Part shown: piece after piece, positions 57,501 through 64,000 of the stretch
Layout of the letters: every line of letters begins with the position of its first letter
How positions within the stretch are numbered: position 1 is the first letter of the stretch
NCBI RefSeq assembly: GCF_030272615.1
Contig: NC_081407.1
Location: 140,682,897-140,746,896 of the forward strand
Direction of reading: 5' to 3'
Length of the DNA: 64,000 nucleotides
Origin: Cryptomeria japonica
Taxonomy: Eukaryota; Streptophyta; Pinopsida; Cupressales; Cupressaceae
Notes under the pieces: model-generated
What the model was told of the DNA's origin: nothing
Databases searched by the model: none
Seen by the model: only the letters and a program-made list of their open reading frames with translations
Translations under genes and position numbers: made by a program

Positions 57501-58455
57501 CAATTCTTTTCCAACAAATAAAATACAAAAGTCCAATGGATAGGTAAAAAGGAAAAAGCTTTTATTAATTTTTATTTCTATTTTCACAATACTTTCTTTC
57601 AACATAAGCATTTAAAATTTAAATGGCTAGGCAATTATTTATTTCCTTTCACAATATATTAATACAACTTTATACAATAAAATAAGCCAATTTAACCATT
57701 TAATTCTAGCAAATCATTATTTTAATTAAATCAATAATCTCAAGAGCATAATAATCAACTAATTATGAAAGCATAAAAAATAGCATCATTCACTCAATTA
57801 AATAACCATTCAAATAAAAGAAAGCATGCAAAATGAAGAATGATCAAATGACGACTCACAAATGACCAAACCAAAGCACTATGACTCCCATACCGGCCAG
57901 ACGGGAAAGACAACCGATTGACAACATTCACACGAGTGTAACTGTGGGTCAAGTAAGGGTCCAACCACTATCTCCTCCACTCCCATCGGACATATAAGGC
58001 ACACTCATACCTGTGAAACCGGGTGGAGTCGATACCCTGTACCTACCTAGTACTAGTACATGCAGTGTCCTGCACCAAAGAACCACACATGCATATAAAC
58101 AAATATATAAACATACACGACACACATACCGATGAAGGAGAATCATGATGTTCCCTGTCTCACCGAAGTGAGTGAAAGAAAATCATCCCCTCGCATCCCA
58201 TATACATGCAAACACACAACACATAAATAACGCATCGCACATATAAGGTAAAAGTGTCAGTCCATGATAATGATCCATAAAAATAACATTAATAATAAGC
58301 ACTAAGATACTGCATGAAAGCATACACCACAAATCCAGATAAAGCATAAAATATCATCGCATAAAATCTGAATCAAAATACAATAATGCTCCACTGAACA
58401 GTCAACTGAAGTCAAACATAAATACAAAAAGAGTTTGATCGAGGAGGGTACTACA
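54544..58455. mobile_element. Element G: 3.9-kb LTR-like insertion in the LINE
   Basis: The ends TGTAGTGCCC and GGGTACTACA are inverted copies with one mismatch, beginning TG and ending CA. Flanks are ACACA (54539-54543) and ACATA (58456-58460), a 5-bp duplication with one transition. Removing it restores the LINE frame INGSLCGFFP. No coding domain was found in 3.9 kb, so it is best explained as a very long solo LTR or a non-autonomous LARD-like element. Orientation is not determined. Confidence 0.6.
56335..56605. repeat. GC-rich cluster of palindromes and G-boxes within element G
   Basis: The 14-bp palindrome CTACCGATCGGTAG or its near copy CTACCGACCGGTAG occurs at 56393, 56431, 56469 and 56503, with more decayed copies near 56452 and 56528, interspersed with TAGTGCTGCTACC. 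It closes with two G-boxes in an inverted repeat, CCCACGTGG (56575-56583) and CCACGTGGG (56597-56605). The rest of G is AT-rich. Confidence 0.82.
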
Positions 58456-58473
58456 ACATAGGCTTCCATTGAT

Positions 58474-58660
58474 AAGATGGGATTTAAATGTGAGAGATGA
58501 GATTTAAATAAATGTTAATTCATTTAAATGTGAGAGGGGATAAGATTAATTATTTAAACAAATATGTCTTATTTATTTAATCAATAGTTAAATTATGGTT
58601 AAATAGTCAAATAAATATCAAATATCTATTTAATTTAGTGGACAAAAATGGGTGTCTACA
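58474..58660 (-). repeat. Element D 3' LTR, truncated piece
   Basis: On the plus strand it ends GGGTGTCTACA at 58660 and has the same AT-palindromic make-up as the end of solo LTR E. Only ~187 bp remain before the LINE sequence. Confidence 0.65.
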
Positions 58661-58675
58661 TTTACCCCTCTTTGA
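58661..58675 (-). promoter_or_regulatory. Element D polypurine tract
   Basis: Minus-strand TCAAAGAGGGGTAAA directly precedes TGTAGACACCC, one base different from the tracts of B and C. Confidence 0.75.
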
Positions 58676-58705
58676 GTCGATGCAGTTTATCACATCGTTT
58701 CAAAG
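58670..58705 (-). other. Stem-loop abutting the element D polypurine tract
   Basis: CTTTGAGTCGATG (58670-58682) pairs with CATCGTTTCAAAG (58693-58705) over 13 positions with two mismatches, leaving a 10-nt loop. Confidence 0.6.
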
Positions 58706-59288
58706 AAAAAAAAGTAAGCATGGTACATGCCTAACATGCAGTCTGTTGTGAAGGTTGAGGTTTGCCATATATTCGGGGGAGAGAGGTAGTTGGCTAGCAT
58801 AGAAAAGTTGGCTAATGTTATATTCTCGTAGGCCTTCATATTTTACCTTCATCTTCAGTTTGGCATTATCTGGTATAGGCATTGGATTACTAGTGAGATA
58901 AGTAGGGTTAACATAGGACGATGAGGAAGTAGCTTCTCTGTTACTAGGCATAGTAGTATCTGGTTGATGCCTTATATTGTTGTAAAAGGCAAATGGGTTA
59001 GCATCACTCAAAATTGTTATTTCCACTCCATTACATATGCAAAAACTTGATGCATTGATGATAGGTGGAGGGTACTGCTTGCATTGCATGTATCCAGGGT
59101 CTCTCTAGAAGAAGGTTATATGGAAGGGGTAGATCTAGGACTTGGAAAACCACATCCTTCACCATGGGTCCTACCCTAATTGGTAGAGTGACACATCCTT
59201 TGGATGATTGTTCTGCATCATCATAGGCCTTAATGGTGATCTTCTTTCCAGCATCTACTCCATTTTCTGAGTATCCCAGTGTTGTTAC
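58700..59288 (-). pseudogene. Element D protease, C-terminal part
   Basis: The frame has LGYSENGVDAGKKITIKAYD, DAEQSSKGCVTLPIRVGPMV, VLDLPLPYNLLLERPWIHAM and STYHQCIKF, colinear with B and C. A second frame (59089-58700) continues into a region matching the segment between protease and G-patch (YEGLREYNISQLF). It is separated from the N-terminal part by solo LTR H. Confidence 0.75.
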
Positions 59289-60400
59289 TGTAGACATTGA
59301 AAATTGTCCTAAGTCTTCGATGACACTTTTCACTAACCTTTTTCGTCTAAACTGATTAAATAATTTTAATTATTTAATTAGTACTAATTTTCTTCTTCTA
59401 ATTTCCTATAATTAAATAATTCTTAATTATTTAATTATTGTTCTTCTAAACTATTAATTAAACAATCTTCATTATTTAATTAATATTCATCATTATCTCT
59501 TTCGAGTCAATTAATCTTGATCTTAATCAATTAATCCTAACTATTCCTCTTTGATTAAATAATTCATTTAATTATTTAATCTTTTTATTCTAAGCTAATT
59601 ATTCTTCCATGATTAAATAATTCATTTAATTATTTAATCCCTTTATTCTAAGCTATTTATCTTCCATGATTAAATAATTATTTTAGTTATTTAATCCCTT
59701 TCTCTAAATTATTCTAATTAAATAAATTTTTAATTTATTTAATTAGCATGTGTGGGTGAAATACATAAATTTTATTTATTTATTTATAACCCTACTTTGC
59801 TCTTCCACTTTCTAATTTTTATTTTCAATTTTATATTCCACTTTCTAATTTTTATCTCCATATTTATCTTTTCAAGCTGCCAATTTGGAAACATATGAGG
59901 ATAATCAATTTATTTATTAAATCCCCATATGTATTATCTTCCTCGATTTTATTCTAGATTTCTTTCCAGATTTCTTCCACTTTTTCTTTGTCTCCTAATG
60001 GAAACTCTGCTATGTGTTTGATCCTAGGCGCTGATTCTTTTTGTATCTGGATTAATCTCATTCATTGATTCAAAATCCTCTTTTCTATAAATTGAGTTGT
60101 CATTGCTCATTTTCAACAACCACATTTTGAGTACCCTTATTATGTTGATTTCACTCGTTGCAATCTTTTTTTTCAATTGCACTTGTCTTGTAGGTGAGAT
60201 TCACAAAAGTCTCATTCGAAGGTGAAAGAAGGACAATGGAGAACCATGGAGGAGGCACTTTGTGATTGGTTTGCATTTTATTTCAGTGTTTTGTCTTCAT
60301 ATCTTTATTGATTGAATTAGGATTTCCTTTCATAAGCTTGTTAGTTTTTGTGGTTAACTAATTGTATGCTTTGATGTCTTTTCCTGAATTCCTAGTTATA
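59289..60400. mobile_element. Solo LTR H (1112 bp) inserted in element D, target duplication GTTAC
   Basis: It starts TGTAGACATTG and ends AGTTATA (CA mutated to TA), flanked by GTTAC at 59284-59288 and 60401-60405. Removing it rejoins the protease frame LIDDGVGLNICT to LGYSENG. Its start resembles the Tat LTR start in plus orientation (TGTAGAC..AAAATTGTCCT). A chain of AT palindromes (59340-59760) and a TATA-like TCTATAAAT (60086) agree with that. Confidence 0.74.
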
Positions 60401-60405
60401 GTTAC

Positions 60406-60900
60406 TAGTTGCAATGTGCATATGTTCAAACCAACTCCATCGTCTATCAAGACTCAACTCTATTTTTGTTAATGAAACCTTCAATGTGAAGTGGAGCATT
60501 ATGCCATTGTTGTATAGATGAATCATCATTTTTTAGTGAAATTGAGGCAATGAGATGATTTAAGATTACCCAACATGGCTTGAAATTGATTGGTATTAAT
60601 ATTAGATGGGACATATGTTACTTGGAGATATTTGTCTAAGGTCATCTTATGCGATGGTGACGACCGCAAAAGCTCAAGGACGAAAATTAGTGCATGCATC
60701 TTTTGTAGTTGTTCAACAAGGTTATATTGCTTTGGATCATATGTTATTTTTTATGACACACCTTGTAGTATGACCTTGCTACTACATGTAACAACATTGT
60801 ATTCAGGATTCTTGGCTTTGATGGTTATCATTGCAATGCGTTCAGTATCTTCAATTATATTATTGATAGTTTAATTGTAGGATGCTCGTGTATAATTGGC
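60406..60900 (-). pseudogene. Element D protease, N-terminal part
   Basis: Broken minus-strand frames contain YNLVEQLQK, LELLRSSPSHKMTLDKYLQ, FQAMLGNLKSSH and VLIDDGVGLNICT, colinear with B and C. The active-site triplet is DDG where the lineage has DGG. The segment ends at the GTTAC duplication of solo LTR H. Confidence 0.7.
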
Positions 60901-60921
60901 ATTACTATCATTGTTCTTCCC

Positions 60922-62544
60922 TTAATGGGAGGTATTCCCCTTTTCATATGATGGGAGTGGATTCTTGAACATTGTATGGTCAACATTCGAGCTTTTATAC
61001 TTGATGTCACCAATTTCTACTTCTCCTCGATCAATAAGATCTTGGATGATGTTCTTTAAGCGGTGGAAGTTGTTCATTCTATGTCCTTTTCCTTTGTGGA
61101 ATTCACAATATGTTTTATCCTTCCACCAGGGAGGTTTCACTTGAGGCTCATAGTTGGATGTTGTCGGAAGCGTGATAAGATTAGATGATACAAGATTCCT
61201 TAACATCGTTTCAATGGGTTCCTTAAAAGATGTGTAAGTCTGATTTGGTTTGTATGCAGTGTACTTGCTCTTAGGTACATCATGTTGAGTGTTGCTCACT
61301 TTGTTGTTTGTGGGGTTATTATTATTGTTCATGTTTGGTCCTGACAATTTCACAACAGGTTGTGCTTTTTTCACAGTTCTAGCATCAACAATGCCATCGT
61401 TGACAATGTTCTTGTTTTTAGACCAAAACTTTAGTTTATCACTGTTGTAAGTCGAGTGAGGACCACCTTTGTTGTCTTTGAAGATTTTAACCAAACCATT
61501 TTTGATAAAGATCTTTCTCAATTTTGAGTCCTTGGGATATCACCTCTTCAAAAGAGTCTAAACATTTGACTTGCAAGTGAAATTCCATCTCTTAATCTAA
61601 GTTTGAAATGAAGACTTGGACTAATTGTTCCTTAGGAATGGAGAAGGTGTGTTCGCTAGCAATGTGTCTCCACCTTCGCAAGAATGATAAGAATAAATCT
61701 CCATGTTTTTGTTTGGTATTGTATAAATAAATCATTGAGACCTCGTGTTCTATATTGTGTGCATGATGAATAACAAATTTTTGCACTATCATCAAATATC
61801 CTAATTCTGCCTAGCAACTATGAAAACCACTGCATAGTCAATCCTCCTAGACTTTGACTAAAAAGGTGCATTAATTAGGTTTCATCATGAGCAACCTTTA
61901 AGTAGGCTATATAAAATTCATGAACATGATCCCTAGGATCACCCTTTCCTTTGCATTTGTCAATCTTGGGAGCTTCAAAGTTCATAGGAAAAGGTGGCAT
62001 GATTATGTTCCTTTCAAATGGATAAGGACTGATTATGTTCCTGTCAAATGGATAAGGACACATGTCCTCCAAAAAATACCTTTTCTGTGATCTTCCTGAA
62101 TTTGTTAATTTATTATGAAAGATCATTTATCTGTTGGCATAACATATCCATCCTTGTGTTGGGGGGTGGGATATAACCATGGTCATCATGTTGGTATTGA
62201 TTTTTATCATATTTATTGGTATTTTGTTGCCTGCGATTGTTTTGATCCATGTTCCGACGATTACTAGTTTCTGTCTGATCAATTGTTTCTACTACCCAGG
62301 AAATATCATAGTAAGGTGGGAGTTTTGCACCTTCTTGTGTGAGTTTGATAAAGTGAGTGTTTGCATTCTCATCTAGTATTATGTCAAAGAGCTCGTTGAA
62401 CCTAGAATCACTAGTTGCTTCTTCTATTTACTCTTGTGTAGGAGTTTGTGAACCATCTCTTCTTGTGAACTCTTTATGGTGAAAAGAATTGATGGTTTCA
62501 TCATCCTCTGATTCATTTTGTGATTCCACTTGTTTACGCCTCAT
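60922..62544 (-). pseudogene. Element D gag
   Basis: ATG at 62544 (MRRKQVESQNESEDDETINS). Later frames give CPYPFDRNII, DKCKGKGDPRDHVHEFYIAY, QSLGGLTMQWF and, at 61521-60922, a basic linker plus the knuckle region YCEFHKGKGHRMNNFHRLK, whose last Cys is Phe. A 30-bp tandem duplication (about 62003-62062) doubles the PYPFxRNII segment. Several stops and frame changes occur. Confidence 0.75.
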
Positions 62545-63117
62545 GGATCAAGTTTGAACCATGTGAAAATCTAGTGTATGAAAGCATGATTGTAATGAAT
62601 GTGATGGTCTACCTCTTTCTATAGCTCCAATGTTTGAATAAAATGGGATGAATTGGTTGTTGTGAATGAATGATTCTCAATGCCAAAAGTTTATCAACAA
62701 AGTACTATTCAAATCTTTAGTTTAGGATGCAAAAGTTTTGGGTAAAGTATAGCGAGTGTTGTGATTGACATCCACAATCTATCCAACTATGAGAGGATGT
62801 GCTCATGAGTTAGTTTTACCCACCATAGATGACTAGTATGATCTCTTGGGATGATTGATACTAGATGTTAGAGATATATTACTAAATTGATATGTTGGTA
62901 AGATGCAAAATATCTAAAAGAGACCAAGGACAAAACTTGTTAATGTTGAAAGTTGAATGGATTATGATTTGGGGATGGATTCTCAAGTAAGCACAAACTT
63001 TTGGAGCTTCTAGTAGGAGATTTTTGGTTATGGAATGTAGGATGGTAGAATGTATTGACTTCTATTATGTGATTGTGATAAGGCTCTTCTTTGGAAAAAG
63101 GCTTGTGATCTCAAAGG
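62545..63117 (-). other. Element D leader, gag-proximal part
   Basis: No ORF supported. Lies between gag and the leader ORF remnant. Confidence 0.4.
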
Positions 63118-63318
63118 TTATAGCTCAAAGTTTGTTGTAAAACCGTTTTGGAAGTCTTGATAACGGTGTATGAATGTTTGATGTTTCAACAAAAGCTTAC
63201 AATTTTTGTACACAAAACTTCTTCTTTTTTGGACTTTCATTTCACTAGGCTTCTTCTTTTTAAAACAGCGGTAGATGGATTTATTGATGTATTTCAAAGA
63301 TTTCCAAACCCTAAGCAT
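63118..63318 (-). pseudogene. Element D leader ORF, similar to the one in element B
   Basis: A 66-codon basic frame ends ...SFVYKNCKLLLKHQTFIHR, YQDFQNGFTTNFEL. The stretch aligns with NFLYINRQLFKSHRTFIHH, then KTNEFDKEPL in the B leader ORF. Conservation between two diverged elements suggests a formerly coding segment; its function is unknown. Confidence 0.45.
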
Positions 63319-64000
63319 TGACGTTTATGCAAGATTTTTTTTGGTTAGGGATTTGTTTTGCTCAGTTGATGATATGTACATGTTTTTAATGTTTCGATTT
63401 GACAAGAAGACACATCAAGCACATGAACATTTATTTTCTTAGTAGAGTAACTTTAACATGAATTCAATGAAATGTGTATGTTCTTAGGCCAAATTCAGTC
63501 CAAATTTCCACTAGTCTAAACAAACAAAGAAAAATCAGTCACTTTTTACCCCTAAGGATGGCCAATTGTAATAATTTCAACACACACTTGATGCTTCTTC
63601 AAATCTTATACATAACACCTTAAGGAGTGTGTTGTATTTTCATCTTTGTGAGAGTAGATAGATAGGGATCTCCAGGACTAGAAGGATGACCCAATCACCC
63701 TCTTTTCAAAACTTGAAAACAACTTGTACAACCCAAAAAATTCTATCTCATCTCAAGGAAACACATATGGTGAGTATCTTGGGGGCAAAACCAGCTATGC
63801 CCTTGCACTGAAACTACCACAAAAATTAATAAATAGAACATGTGGGCCTCTAGACTAAAAAGGTTCTAGTAATGTTTGATGGATTTAGATGTAAGTTCAC
63901 TCTGTAGTGACTCACTTAAGAGCCTAGTAACTCACGATGGGTCCCATATGTCCTTTTGACAAGCTACACTATAGGAACAAATACACTTAAGCTTATAATT
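63319..64000 (-). other. Element D leader, outer part
   Basis: No gene seen. The region probably continues toward the primer site and 5' LTR of D beyond the window. Confidence 0.4.

Larger units (their letters stand above)
53341..58473 (-). mobile_element. 5'-truncated L1-type LINE, split by element G
   Basis: Minus-strand reverse transcriptase occupies 54543-~53960: GFFPRGQGLQHGDPLAPILF, PPFSHQLFVDDMMLY (catalytic VDD near 54370) and, after a frame change, KKIECWNGRWLTMGRRITMI then KLMLATIPIYMLS. It ends with GRCCPSGSNLL and a 3' tail of five TAAA units (plus strand 53341-53361), typical of plant L1 3' ends. Upstream it is interrupted by G at 54543/58456 and resumes as INGSL (58473-58460). 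There it stops against the D LTR, so the insertion was a short, 5'-truncated copy. Many stops are present. Confidence 0.75.
58474..62544 (-). mobile_element. Element D: Tat-lineage gag-protease relative, continuing off the right edge
   Basis: On the minus strand: a leader (beyond 62544), gag (62544-60922), protease split by solo LTR H, a short tail, then a polypurine tract and the beginning of an LTR (58660 down to ~58474), truncated where the LINE abuts. Reverse transcriptase, RNase H, integrase and the antisense gene are all absent between protease and LTR. Its 5' LTR should lie beyond position 64000. Confidence 0.72.

Overview
This window looks like nuclear DNA of a large-genome, transposon-rich land plant. 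One spliced host gene sits at the left edge, there are no bacterial or organellar signals, and about nine tenths of the rest is nested LTR retrotransposons and LINE fragments. The elements are mostly old, with many nonsense codons. A gymnosperm would fit, but nothing here proves the species.

Host gene: the first 3.7 kb carry, on the minus strand, the first three coding exons (314 codons) of a plant leucine-rich-repeat protein resembling STK11IP/LIP1. The rest lies off the left edge. Its first intron (2.36 kb) contains a degenerate array of ~130 bp repeats.

Left intergenic part (4-14 kb): a tRNA-like/primer-site remnant, a solo LTR with a perfect 5-bp target duplication (4965-6143), and a nearly complete but inactivated Ty3 chromovirus-type element 'A' (6419-14120).

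Central nest (14.5-45.7 kb): an old L1-type LINE ORF1 (plus strand) is split by Tat-lineage element 'C' (target duplication AATAG). The left LTR of C is itself split, 27 bp from its edge, by a second Tat-lineage element 'B' (15205-33739, target duplication ATAAT/ATAAC). Both read on the minus strand. B has LTRs, a tRNA-Lys primer site, a leader ORF, gag, protease with G-patch, RT, two RNase H domains and integrase. C has gag-protease and the integrase tail but has lost the pol core, its primer site and part of one LTR. Next to the polypurine tract each carries an antisense, plus-strand, two-exon gene for a plant mobile domain (PMD) protein. It has its own TATA box and a ~1.0 kb intron at the same place. 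In each element a short CpG-containing word is repeated in that intron, and the same word, in the sense of the other transcript, recurs in the gag leader. The word differs between B and C.

Right part (45.9-64 kb): a solo LTR 'E' split by a non-autonomous copia-like element 'F' that carries coiled-coil/zinc-knuckle and unknown ORFs but no pol; a 5'-truncated L1 reverse-transcriptase fragment (minus strand) split by a 3.9 kb LTR-like element 'G'; and a gag-protease-only Tat relative 'D' (minus strand), interrupted by another solo LTR 'H' and running off the right edge.

No CRISPR arrays, rRNA genes or intact tRNA genes were seen. All transposon reading frames are broken, so the interest lies in architecture rather than present activity.
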